Of a DNA stretch of 64,000 bases, positions 1 to 8,950 are shown piece after piece. Within the stretch, counting starts at the first letter, position 1; every line of letters starts with the position of its first letter. The DNA is from Solimonas marina. GTDB taxonomy: Bacteria; Pseudomonadota; Gammaproteobacteria; Nevskiales; Nevskiaceae. Below the pieces are notes generated by a model, which saw nothing but the letters and a program-made list of their open reading frames with translations, had not been told where the DNA came from and made no database searches. Made by a program: the position numbers and the translations under genes. The stretch lies in NCBI RefSeq assembly GCF_012241385.1, contig NZ_JAAVXB010000004.1:186001-250000 (forward strand), given 5' to 3'.

Positions 1-27
1 AAACGACGAAGCCCGCTGATGCGGGCT
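1..27 (-). terminator. Likely rho-independent terminator of infA
   Basis: Read on the minus strand this is a 7 bp GC-rich stem (AGCCCGC paired with GCGGGCT) with a 4-base loop, followed by a T-rich but imperfect tail. It lies about 80 bases past the infA stop. The stretch between holds short inverted repeats and no tRNA that I can recognise. Confidence 0.6.
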
Positions 28-106
28 CTGTCGTACTGGCCGATTGCAGATCGGCGATGCAGCCCGGACCGCGAACGTGGTCCGGCGAGTGGCTGGGCCA
101 CTCGTC

Positions 107-325
107 TTACTTGTCGCGGAACGTGATGCGTCCCTTGGTGAGGTCGTACGGCGTCAGCTCGACCTTGACCTTGTCGCCGGTCAGGATACGGATGTAGTGC
201 TTGCGCATGCGACCCGAGATGTGTGCGACGACGATGTGGCCGTTTTCCAGCTTCACGCGGAACGTCGTGTTGGGCAACGTTTCCAGGACCGTGCCCGTCA
301 TCTCGATGTGATCTTCCTTCGCCAT
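107..325 (-). CDS. infA: Translation initiation factor IF-1
   Basis: A 72-residue protein of exactly the usual IF-1 length, forming a single S1/OB fold throughout. It binds the ribosomal A site of the 30S subunit during initiation and works with IF-2 and IF-3. The start [13 protein letters not shown] and the end [11 protein letters not shown] are close to textbook IF-1. It lies downstream of bpt on the same strand, an arrangement common in gammaproteobacteria. I see nothing odd in it and the identification is secure. Confidence 0.98.
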   Translation of the reverse strand: MAKEDHIEMTGTVLETLPNTTFRVKLENGHIVVAHISGRMRKHYIRILTGDKVKVELTPYDLTKGRITFRDK

Positions 326-405
326 ACGCCCTTCGGTTCTCGTAGAAGGGCGGCATTATCGGGAAACCCCGGTCCCGCATCAACCTGCAATGTGCGATCG
401 GCCGC

Positions 406-1125
406 CTATTTGGGCGCGGCAGCGGCTTCTTCGAGCTCGCGCCACTGCACACCCTGCAGGGCTTCGAGCGGGTGATAGCGGCGCTTGTAGTCCATCTTGC
501 GGCTGCCGTCGACCCAGTAGCCGAGATAGACGTGGTCGAGCCCGGTGACACGTGCAATGCGGATCTGCTCGAGGATGGCCAGGGTGCCGAGCCCGCGGTC
601 GCGAGCGCCCGGATCGAAGAAGGTATAGACGGCCGACAGCGCCTGCGGCAGGTGGTCGACGACGGCCACCGCCAACAGCTTGCCGGCGGCACGGAAGCAC
701 CAGAAGCGCACGTCCAGCCACGAGCATTCAAGGAAGGCGTGAAAGGCCTTGCGGTCGTGCGGATCCATGCCGCCGCCGGCATGGCGGGTCTGCAGATATT
801 CGCGGTACAGCGCGTAGTGTTCGTCGGTCAGGCGCCGCTCGATCGTCATCTGCAGATCGGCGTTGTCGCGCTGGCAGCGGCGCTGGCTGCGATCCGCCCG
901 GAACTGCTGGGCGTCGATGCGCACCGGCACGCAGCGCGCGCATTCGCGGCAGTGCGGCCGGTAGGTGTGATCGCCGCTGCGGCGAAAGCCCAGCTCGAGC
1001 AGGCGCTGATAGTGTGCCGCACCGAGACCGGCGTCCGGGTCGACGAAGGCGCTGCGCGCAAGCAGGCCCGGCAGGTAGCCGCAGGCGTGTTCGGTGCTCA
1101 GGAACAGACGCAGCGACTGGGTCAT
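406..1125 (-). CDS. bpt: Aspartate/glutamate leucyltransferase (Bpt; ATE-type aminoacyl-tRNA-protein transferase)
   Basis: A 239-residue cytosolic transferase that adds leucine from Leu-tRNA to proteins with N-terminal Asp or Glu, marking them for ClpS/ClpAP. The N-terminal ATE domain shows the conserved cysteine cluster HCRECARCVP near residues 58-67. The C-terminal GNAT-like domain holds YLGYWVDGSRKMDYK near residues 200-214. Its start overlaps the aat stop by 4 bases, so the two N-degron enzymes are co-transcribed and probably translationally coupled. Whether it transfers Leu (Bpt) or Arg (Ate) cannot be read from sequence with certainty; bacterial members are usually Bpt. Confidence 0.93.
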   Translation of the reverse strand: MTQSLRLFLSTEHACGYLPGLLARSAFVDPDAGLGAAHYQRLLELGFRRSGDHTYRPHCRECARCVPVRIDAQQFRADRSQRRCQRDNADLQMTIERRLTDEHYALYREYLQTRHAGGGMDPHDRKAFHAFLECSWLDVRFWCFRAAGKLLAVAVVDHLPQALSAVYTFFDPGARDRGLGTLAILEQIRIARVTGLDHVYLGYWVDGSRKMDYKRRYHPLEALQGVQWRELEEAAAAPK

Positions 1126-1868
1126 GTTCGCGGTCCGTGCGCTGCGAGGTCCGGCGTTTCGACGCTGAACTGCCAGGCGCGGTTGGCCGGTGTGGCATCG
1201 ACGGCGATCGCCAGCTGCTTGAGAAAGGTGGTGCGGGCCAGCTCGCGAGCACCGAGACTGAGCAGGTGCGCCGAACTGACCTGGCAGTCGATCATTTCGA
1301 AGTCCCAGACTTGCAGCTGGCGGCTGAGCCAGTACAGCGCGATCTTCGAAGCGTCGGTGGCGCGTGAGAACATCGACTCGCCGAAGAACACGCGGCCCAG
1401 CGTGACGCCGTACAGCCCACCGATCAAGGCGCCGTCACGCCAGATCTCGACGCTGTGCGCGTGGCCGCGGCGGAACAGTTCGCCATAGGCGTGGCGCATG
1501 TCATCGCCGAGCCAGGTGCCGCGGCACTTGCTGCGGGCGGCGCCGCATTCGACCAGCACGGTGTCGAACGCGCGGTCGAAGCTGACGGCGTAGTCGGCGC
1601 GGCGGATCGCCTTGCCGAGGCTCCGCGAGACGTGCATTTCGTTCGGAAACAGGACGGTGCGCGGATCGGGGCACCACCACAGCACGGGTTCGTCAGGGTT
1701 GTACCAGGGAAAGATGCCCTGCCGGTACGCGCGCATCAGGCGCGTCGGGGACAGGTCGCCGCCGATCGCCAGCAATCCGTTCGGATCGCGCATCGCCAGA
1801 TGCACCGGGGGAAACGGTTGGTGCGGATTGCGCGGGTCCAACCAATGCAGGCGGATCGGGCTTTCCAT
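1122..1868 (-). CDS. aat: Leucyl/phenylalanyl-tRNA--protein transferase
   Basis: A 248-residue enzyme that transfers Leu or Phe from aminoacyl-tRNA to proteins with N-terminal Lys or Arg, creating a ClpS-recognised N-degron. Family motifs are visible: GLLAIGGDLSPTRLMRAYRQ near residues 31-50, the WYNPDEPVLWWCPDPR segment after it, and GVTLGRVFFGESMFS near residues 154-168. It is the first gene of the aat-bpt unit. An AGGAGG lies 18-23 bases upstream, further than usual for a ribosome binding site. Confidence 0.96.
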   Translation of the reverse strand: MESPIRLHWLDPRNPHQPFPPVHLAMRDPNGLLAIGGDLSPTRLMRAYRQGIFPWYNPDEPVLWWCPDPRTVLFPNEMHVSRSLGKAIRRADYAVSFDRAFDTVLVECGAARSKCRGTWLGDDMRHAYGELFRRGHAHSVEIWRDGALIGGLYGVTLGRVFFGESMFSRATDASKIALYWLSRQLQVWDFEMIDCQVSSAHLLSLGARELARTTFLKQLAIAVDATPANRAWQFSVETPDLAAHGPRT

Positions 1869-2001
1869 CGTCGGCGGAACAACCTCCTATCGTGCGCTTA
1901 GGATACGCACGACGCGCGCCATCGGGAATCGTCCGATGGTAATTTTTTATGCCCGATCGTCGCCTGGCCGCAGCCGTTCGGTCGTGTAGCCGGTTCCGGG
2001 G

Positions 2002-2337
2002 TCAGTGAAAGGTCGGTGCGGCGGTCGGTACATCGCGCAGCACCCACTGCACCACGGCGTCGTGCTCGAAGTGCGTGATCGGCTCGTTGTCCGACGGCGG
2101 GCTGGCTTCGGTCATGCGGCCGTCGCCGTCGAAATGCACCCGCGCACCGGCCGTTTGTATCTTCAATTCGCCATTCATGACGTTGTCGAGCATCGTCAAC
2201 TGCAGGTAGCGCAGGTCACGATTCGCAAACTCCGGCACGCAATTGGCGCCTGCCGCGATGCTCGCGGCCTGGTCGGCCGAGAATTCGCGGATGCCGCCTT
2301 CCGGCGTCAGGATGAAATGGCGGATGTTCTGGTTCAT
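2002..2337 (-). CDS. Hypothetical protein, about 111 residues
   Basis: I do not recognise this small cytosolic-looking protein. It begins MNQNIRHFILTPEGG and ends with a His/Ala/Pro-rich tail. There is no signal peptide, membrane segment or obvious motif. An in-frame ATG 42 bases upstream (at 2379) would give 125 residues. I prefer the shorter form because the extra residues look like untranslated leader, but neither start has a clear ribosome binding site. It reads in the same direction as aat and diverges from ftsK. The codon third positions are GC-biased like the neighbours, which supports a real gene. Confidence 0.6.
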   Translation of the reverse strand: MNQNIRHFILTPEGGIREFSADQAASIAAGANCVPEFANRDLRYLQLTMLDNVMNGELKIQTAGARVHFDGDGRMTEASPPSDNEPITHFEHDAVVQWVLRDVPTAAPTFH

Positions 2338-2419
2338 TGCGTCGGGTTTCGATGCATATCGCTTGGACACGATATCCATATGAAGGTTTCGGCCGCCGAT
2401 TCAAGAGTCTTGAGCGCGC

Positions 2420-2448
2420 TGAACCGGTACCGTCATGCTCGCTATACT
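2420..2448 (+). promoter_or_regulatory. Candidate sigma-70 promoter for ftsK
   Basis: TATACT at 2443-2448 is a good -10, with a weak TGAACC 17 bases upstream. If it is used, transcription begins near 2455. The ATG at 2435 would then be upstream of the transcript, which favours the ftsK start at 2504. Confidence 0.4.
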
Positions 2449-2503
2449 CCCTGAATCGATGCTGTCCTTTCTTCTCGGGGACCTCAGGTCTCCAGTTTCC
2501 CGC

Positions 2504-4951
2504 ATGTTCAGAGCAAAAACGCACGCCACCGATCAGTCCGTAGGCCCCGGTTGGCTGGAACGCCTGCCGCGCGAGGCCGCCATGCTTGGCTGCCTGGGGC
2601 TGTCGCTGTTCCTGCTGGTCACGTTGGCCAGTTTCAGCCCGGATGACCCGGGCTGGTCCTCGTCCGGCAGCGGCGCGCCCGTGCAGAATCTGGCGGGGCC
2701 GATCGGTGCCTGGATCGCCGACGTCCTGCTGTCGCTGTGCGGTTATGTGGCCTTTTTGTTGCCGCTGGCCGTGCTGCTGATCGGTATCCGCATCTTCAGC
2801 AATGCCGAGCCGGGCGCCGGCATGCCGCGCGGCGTGCGTGTCGCCGCCTGGATCGTGCTGTTGCTGACGTTGGCGGCGCTGGCGGCGCAGCATATCGGGG
2901 CCTCTCCGAACTGGGCGCCGCAGGGCAGCGGCGGCATCGCGGGCCAGGCTACGGCCGCCAGCCTGACGTCGGTGCTGGGCAATTTCGGCGGCAGTCTGCT
3001 GCTGCTGACGCTGGCCGTGGTTGCGGCACCGTTGGCGCTGACGTTCTCCTGGATGGACATCCTCGATCGGGTCGGCAGCTGGGTGTTCGCGCTGGCGTCG
3101 CGGCGCATCGAAAAAATTCGCAAGCCGGCCGCCGACGATGAGGCAGCCAGCCCCGATGAGGTGGCCGAGCGTGCCGACAAGGACGATTTCGAGTCGTTCG
3201 TCGGCAAGTCGACCAAACGTGGTCGTACGGCGCCGGCTGCGCGTATCGAGCCGCAGTTCGGTGAGGCGGCACTGTTCGCGGACGATGACGTGCCGCCGGT
3301 GGCGGCCGGCAAGCGCAAGGCGCGCAAAGCACCGTCACTGACCGGCAGCGAAGAAGAACAGCTGGGTCTGTTGCCGCCGCCCCCGGCGCCGGCTCCACGC
3401 GCCGTGAAGAGCAGCAGCAAGCCCGAGGCGATCGAAGTTCCTGCGTTCAGCGGCGACCCACTGCCGCCGTCGACGATACTCGATGCGCCGCGGCCCAGCG
3501 GTCGCCAGTACACGCCCGATGAACTCGAGCGCTTGTCGCGCGACGTTGAACATCATCTGGAATCGTTCGGCATCAAGGCTCAGGTCGTCGCCGCGACGCC
3601 GGGTCCGGTCATTACGCGGTTCGAGATTCAGCCGGCGCCGGGTGTCAAGGGCGCGCAGATCACCAATCTGTCGCGCGACCTGGCGCGCTCGCTGTCGGTG
3701 TCGAGTGTGCGCGTGATCGAGGTCATCGAAGGCAAGTCGGTGGTCGGCATCGAGATTCCGAACCAGAAGCGCGAGATGGTGATGCTGCGCGAGATCATCG
3801 ACTCGAGTACCTACCGCAATTCGACTTCGCCGCTGACGCTGGCGCTGGGCAAGGACATCGCCGGCAATCCGATGTCCGGTGATCTGGCGAAGATGCCGCA
3901 TCTGCTGGTTGCCGGTACCACTGGTTCGGGCAAGTCGGTGGCGATCAACGGCATGATCCTGTCGATGCTGTTCAAGGCGACGGCCGACGAGGTGCGCTTC
4001 ATCTTCATCGATCCGAAGATGCTGGAGCTGTCGGTCTACGAGGGCATTCCGCACCTGCTGACGCCGGTCGTCACCGACATGAAGGACGCCGCCAACGCGC
4101 TGCGCTGGTGCGTCGCCGAAATGGAACGACGCTATCGCCTGATGGCGGCGCTGGGCGTGCGCAATCTGGCCGGCCTGAACCGCAAGGTGAGCGATGCCGC
4201 CGATGCCGGCGAGCCGATCCGCGATCCGCTGCAGACCAAGCCGGAGGATCTGTTCGATGCGGCCGACGCCGCGCCGGAAGCGCCGCTGCTGGAACATATG
4301 CCGCACATCGTCGTCGTCATCGACGAGCTGGCGGACATGATGATGGTGGTCGGCAAGAAGGTCGAAGAGCTGATCGCGCGTATTGCGCAGAAGGCGCGCG
4401 CTGCCGGCATTCATCTGATCGTCGCCACGCAGCGGCCCAGCGTCGACGTCATCACCGGCCTGATCAAGGCCAACATCCCGTCGCGTCTGGCATTCCAGGT
4501 GGCGTCGCGGATCGACTCGCGCACCATCCTCGACGAGCAGGGCGCCGAGACGCTGCTCGGTCACGGCGATGGTCTGTTCCGGCCGATCGGCGCCAGCCGC
4601 CTCGACCGCGTGCATGGCGCGTTCGTCGACGATCACGAGGTGCACAAGGTCGTTGCCTACCTCAAGCAGGTTGGTGAGCCGCGCTACCTCGAGGATATCT
4701 GCGCCGACGAGGCGCCGGCCGGTCCGGCCGGCGGCGACGGCAGCGATGCCGAGGCCGATCCACTTTACGACCAGGCGGTGGCGATGGTTCTGGAGACGCG
4801 CAAGGCCTCTGTGTCGTGGGTGCAGCGCCGCCTGAAGATCGGCTACAACCGTGCCGCGCGTATGGTCGAGCAGATGGAGGCGGCCGGCATCGTCGGCCCC
4901 AGCGGTCCCGGCGGCAATCGCGAAATCCTCGCGCCCGGTGGCCGCGACTGA
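2504..4951 (+). CDS. ftsK: DNA translocase FtsK
   Basis: An inner-membrane, septum-located motor that pumps DNA and activates XerCD at dif during division. From this start it has 815 residues. The first ~200 residues contain about four membrane segments, followed by a short Pro/Ala-rich linker. The motor domain has Walker [10 protein letters not shown] and Walker [15 protein letters not shown]-terminal winged-helix gamma domain ([20 protein letters not shown]) would read KOPS sites. In-frame ATGs also exist at 2435 and 2459. I chose 2504 because a candidate -10 overlaps the earlier region and residue spacing to the first membrane segment then fits the family. lolA and rarA follow, the classic order. 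Confidence 0.95.
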   Translation: MFRAKTHATDQSVGPGWLERLPREAAMLGCLGLSLFLLVTLASFSPDDPGWSSSGSGAPVQNLAGPIGAWIADVLLSLCGYVAFLLPLAVLLIGIRIFSNAEPGAGMPRGVRVAAWIVLLLTLAALAAQHIGASPNWAPQGSGGIAGQATAASLTSVLGNFGGSLLLLTLAVVAAPLALTFSWMDILDRVGSWVFALASRRIEKIRKPAADDEAASPDEVAERADKDDFESFVGKSTKRGRTAPAARIEPQFGEAALFADDDVPPVAAGKRKARKAPSLTGSEEEQLGLLPPPPAPAPRAVKSSSKPEAIEVPAFSGDPLPPSTILDAPRPSGRQYTPDELERLSRDVEHHLESFGIKAQVVAATPGPVITRFEIQPAPGVKGAQITNLSRDLARSLSVSSVRVIEVIEGKSVVGIEIPNQKREMVMLREIIDSSTYRNSTSPLTLALGKDIAGNPMSGDLAKMPHLLVAGTTGSGKSVAINGMILSMLFKATADEVRFIFIDPKMLELSVYEGIPHLLTPVVTDMKDAANALRWCVAEMERRYRLMAALGVRNLAGLNRKVSDAADAGEPIRDPLQTKPEDLFDAADAAPEAPLLEHMPHIVVVIDELADMMMVVGKKVEELIARIAQKARAAGIHLIVATQRPSVDVITGLIKANIPSRLAFQVASRIDSRTILDEQGAETLLGHGDGLFRPIGASRLDRVHGAFVDDHEVHKVVAYLKQVGEPRYLEDICADEAPAGPAGGDGSDAEADPLYDQAVAMVLETRKASVSWVQRRLKIGYNRAARMVEQMEAAGIVGPSGPGGNREILAPGGRD

Positions 4952-5017
4952 GCCGTCCAGATTCGATTCAGGATCGGCGCCGATAGTGGCGCCACGTTCC
5001 GACAGGTTGATGCCGAC

Positions 5018-5671
5018 ATGAAAAAACTGCGTGCCCTGATCCTGCTGCTCGCCGCCGCGCTGTCGGCGCCGGCATTCGCAGGCCCTGGCGACGATGCGCT
5101 GAATCGTTTCGTCAATGATGTGAAGACGCTCAGCGCCACCTTCGAACAGACCCAATACGACGAACACGGCGAAATCCTGTCGCAGCGTAGTGGCGTGTTC
5201 GACCTGCAGCGGCCGGGCCGTTTCCGCTGGAAATACAGCAAGCCCTACGAGCAGCTGATGGTCTGCGACGGCGACAAGATCTGGAATTACGAGCCGGATC
5301 TGGCGCAGGTTACCGTGCGCCCGGCGAACATCGTGCTGAAGGGCACGCCGGCCTCGTTGCTGGCGCAGAAGGGCCAGCTCGGCGATTCGTTCAAGATCGA
5401 ATCCGGCGGCAAGCAGGACGGCGCCGACCTGGTCAAGCTGGTGCCGAAGAATGACGGCGAGCAGACCAGCGATTTCGAGCTGATCGAGCTGTGGATCGCG
5501 CCCAATGGCGTGCCCAAGGAAATGAAGTTCCACGACGCGCTGGGCGGCATCACCGACGTGTTGTTCGGTGGCGTCAAGACCGGCGTTTCGTTCGATGCGT
5601 CGCTGTTCCGCTTTGCACCGCCCAAGGGCACGGAAGTGGTCGGCGCCGACGGCAATGATGCAGGGCAGTGA
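5018..5671 (+). CDS. lolA: Outer-membrane lipoprotein carrier protein LolA
   Basis: A periplasmic chaperone that accepts lipoproteins from LolCDE and passes them to LolB. The 217-residue precursor starts with a clear signal peptide: two lysines, a leucine/alanine core and the cleavage motif APAFA at residues 17-21. The mature part has the LolA pattern: FEQTQYDEHGEILSQRSG, RPGRFRWKYSKPYEQ, and the FELIELWIAPNGVPKEM strand. It lies 66 bases after ftsK and upstream of rarA, as in many gammaproteobacteria. Confidence 0.96.
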   Translation: MKKLRALILLLAAALSAPAFAGPGDDALNRFVNDVKTLSATFEQTQYDEHGEILSQRSGVFDLQRPGRFRWKYSKPYEQLMVCDGDKIWNYEPDLAQVTVRPANIVLKGTPASLLAQKGQLGDSFKIESGGKQDGADLVKLVPKNDGEQTSDFELIELWIAPNGVPKEMKFHDALGGITDVLFGGVKTGVSFDASLFRFAPPKGTEVVGADGNDAGQ

Positions 5672-5779
5672 TGTGCGATGTGTGCTTTTTTGATCGAGTG
5701 GATGGCTGAGTGATGGCTCGGCCGTGCATCGGGCGCGCATCGCCGAGTCCGGGCAGTGCCGCCCCTGGCGAGGCAGCGT

Positions 5780-7141
5780 ATGGCTGATCAACCTCCGGCC
5801 CGGCCATCCTTGGCCGGGCGCGAGCCGGGGACGACGTCCACCGGACGTCGTGCTGATCCGGCTCGCCCACTCGCCGAGCGGATGCGGCCGCGAACGCTCG
5901 ACGAGGTCGCTGGCCAGCAGCACCTGCTCGGCGACGGTGCGCCGCTGCGCGTGCTGCTTGAAGCCGGCAACGTACCGTCGATGGTGTTCTGGGGGCCGCC
6001 GGGCGTCGGCAAGACGACGTTGGCGCGCTTGCTCGCGCAGTTCTCGGAAGCGGAGTTTCTGACGCTGTCGGCGGTGCTCGCGGGTGTCAAGGAAATCCGT
6101 GAGGCGGTGGCGCACGCCAAGGCATTGCGCGACGGGCTCGCGCCGCGGCGCACGGTGCTGTTCATCGACGAAATCCACCGTTTCAACAAGAGCCAGCAGG
6201 ACGCGCTGCTGCCGTACGTCGAGGACGGCACCGTCACGTTGATCGGTGCGACCACCGAGAATCCGTCGTTCGAGCTCAACGCCGCGCTGTTGTCGCGCTT
6301 GCGTGTCTTTGTCCTGCGTTCGCTCGAAGAAGCCGACATACAAAGCCTGCTGCGGCGCGCGCTGACTGACCCCGAGCGCGGCATGGGGCTGAGCGAAGAC
6401 GCGTTGCCGGCAAGCTGGATCGAGCGTATCGCCGAGGCGGCTGACGGCGACGGTCGGCGCAGTCTGGTGTTGCTCGAAACGGCTGTCGAGCTGGGCCGTG
6501 CCGAAAGCAGCCGCGATGAGCGCGTGCTGGAGAAGTTGATCGGCCGCGGGCTACGCCGGTTCGACAAGGGCGGCGAGAATTTCTACGACCAGATTTCGGC
6601 CTTGCACAAGTCGGTGCGCGGTAGCGACCCCGATGCGGCGCTGTACTGGTTCGCGCGCATGCTCGACGGCGGTGTCGACGTCAGCTATCTGGCGCGGCGC
6701 CTGACGCGCATGGCGATCGAGGACATCGGCCTGGCCGATCCGCGCGCGCAGCGCCTGTGCCTGGACGGCTGGGATATCTACGAGCGGCTGGGCAGCCCGG
6801 AAGGCGAGTTGGGACTGGCGATCGCCGTCGTTTATCTGGCGTGCGCGCCGAAGAGCAATGCCGTCTACGCCGCTTACAACGCGTCGCGCGCCCTGGTTGA
6901 GCAGACTGGCAGCCTTGAGGTGCCGATGCACATCCGTAACGCGCCGACCAAGCTGATGAAGAACCTCGGCTACGGCGATGGCTATCGCTACGACCACGAC
7001 GAATCCGGGGCGATCGCTGCCGGCCAGACCTTTCTGCCGGAACGCCTGCTCGGTACCGAGCTCTACGCACCGGTGTCGCGCGGGCTGGAAATCAAGATCG
7101 GCGAACGGCTTGCCCAACTGCGCGCGGCACGCAAGTCTTAG
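5780..7141 (+). CDS. rarA: Replication-associated recombination protein A (RarA/MgsA), AAA+ ATPase
   Basis: A cytosolic AAA+ ATPase of the RarA/WRNIP1 family acting at stalled forks and single-stranded DNA. It shows the conserved PLAERMRP opening, Walker A GPPGVGKTTL, Walker B LFIDEIHRFNKSQQD, sensor GATTENPSFELN and the C-terminal tetramerisation region. GAGG six bases before 5780 supports this start (453 residues). An ATG at 5756 is in frame but lacks such a site. The ~29 residues before PLAERMRP are about twice as long as in E. coli and are encoded by a palindromic repeat (see 5797-5852). Confidence 0.95.
   Translation: MADQPPARPSLAGREPGTTSTGRRADPARPLAERMRPRTLDEVAGQQHLLGDGAPLRVLLEAGNVPSMVFWGPPGVGKTTLARLLAQFSEAEFLTLSAVLAGVKEIREAVAHAKALRDGLAPRRTVLFIDEIHRFNKSQQDALLPYVEDGTVTLIGATTENPSFELNAALLSRLRVFVLRSLEEADIQSLLRRALTDPERGMGLSEDALPASWIERIAEAADGDGRRSLVLLETAVELGRAESSRDERVLEKLIGRGLRRFDKGGENFYDQISALHKSVRGSDPDAALYWFARMLDGGVDVSYLARRLTRMAIEDIGLADPRAQRLCLDGWDIYERLGSPEGELGLAIAVVYLACAPKSNAVYAAYNASRALVEQTGSLEVPMHIRNAPTKLMKNLGYGDGYRYDHDESGAIAAGQTFLPERLLGTELYAPVSRGLEIKIGERLAQLRAARKS
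5797..5852 (-). repeat. Part-copy of the palindromic repeat family inside the rarA N-terminal codons
   Basis: Read on the minus strand this is a hairpin (ACGACGTCC paired with GGACGTCGT) followed by a core, GGCCAAGGATGGCCGGGCC, that matches the mutL-5' element core GGCCATGGATGGCCGGGCC except for one base. The layout of hairpin then core is the same in both. The element stays open in the rarA frame and is translated as roughly PARPSLAGREPGTTST. Confidence 0.6.
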
Positions 7142-8494
<1,353 letters not shown>

Positions 8495-8496
8495 CC

Positions 8497-8736
8497 GCAG
8501 AAAAGCGTTAGAACCACAGATTTCACAGATGACACAGACCAACAAGCTTGAAAAGCTGATTTGATCGGGCCTATCTCTCATTGCGGGCTGTTTTGAGAGA
8601 TAGTGAAAGGAGTGTTTCGGTGAAGCTTTTGACCTCACTTTCCAACCTGATACCGGCGGGCTTTCTTCAGTAGGAGTACCCCGGCAGGACTCGGGTCTGA
8701 TCACGAGCTTCAATCTGTGGAATCTGTGGTTTGAAA
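8497..8736 (+). repeat. Inverted-terminal repeat element (AACCACAGATT family) between serS and mutL
   Basis: The left end, around AACCACAGATTTCACAGATG at 8512, is matched in inverted orientation by AATCTGTGGAATCTGTGG ending near 8730. The interior, roughly 170 bases, has no open reading frame I would support. It contains a second inverted repeat, TATCTCTCA with TGAGAGATA. The same termini, with A to G changes, frame a shorter element at 29371-29470, so this is a dispersed family. It resembles a non-autonomous mobile element, but no transposase is nearby. Confidence 0.6.
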
Positions 8737-8737
8737 A

Positions 8738-8788
8738 ATGATTCGCGTCCTCCCCGACACCCTCGTCAACCAGATTGCGGCTGGGTGA
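8738..8788 (+). pseudogene. Duplicated first 16 codons of mutL, ended by a TGA
   Basis: Starting at 8738 the sequence encodes MIRVLPDTLVNQIAAG and then TGA. The real mutL at 8951 encodes the same 16 residues. Within the shared 48 bases only a few positions differ, all synonymous. The two ATGs are 213 bases apart, in the same frame. The TGA is made by the first bases of the palindromic element that follows. It could be a dead fragment or a short upstream minicistron. Confidence 0.75.
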
Positions 8789-8895
8789 AACGGCGCGCTT
8801 GCGAAGCACCGCTTCGCGCGTCGTTTCACGCCCGGCCATGGATGGCCGGGCCGGGAGGCAATCTAGAGATGTCGTCGCGCCATGGATGGCGATCC
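8785..8895 (+). repeat. Palindromic interspersed repeat between the two mutL starts
   Basis: It begins with an imperfect hairpin (GTGAAACG ... CGTTTCAC, with the arms GCGAAGC and GCTTCGC inside). Next comes the core GGCCATGGATGGCCGGGCC, then a conserved tail containing GCAATC, AGAGATG and GTCGCGCCA-GGATGGC. The same order of parts occurs in the three 122 bp units after mutL. The rest of the gap up to 8950 shows no further gene. Confidence 0.7.
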
Positions 8896-8950
8896 TGTAC
8901 CGCGCTCGACGACTTCGCCGGCCCACTTCCGAATCTGTTTAGACTTGCCC

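Noticed and set aside
31-106. Possible tRNA next to infA
   Set aside because: Short inverted repeats are present but no cloverleaf, T-loop or CCA could be made.
3335-6343. 1002-codon open frame on the minus strand across ftsK, lolA and rarA
   Set aside because: It is antisense to three well-identified genes, Arg/Gln/His-rich as expected of a GC-rich shadow frame, and has no domain.
8560-8700. Small RNA in the serS-mutL element
   Set aside because: There is an internal inverted repeat but no promoter with terminator pair; it is better explained as the interior of a repeat element.
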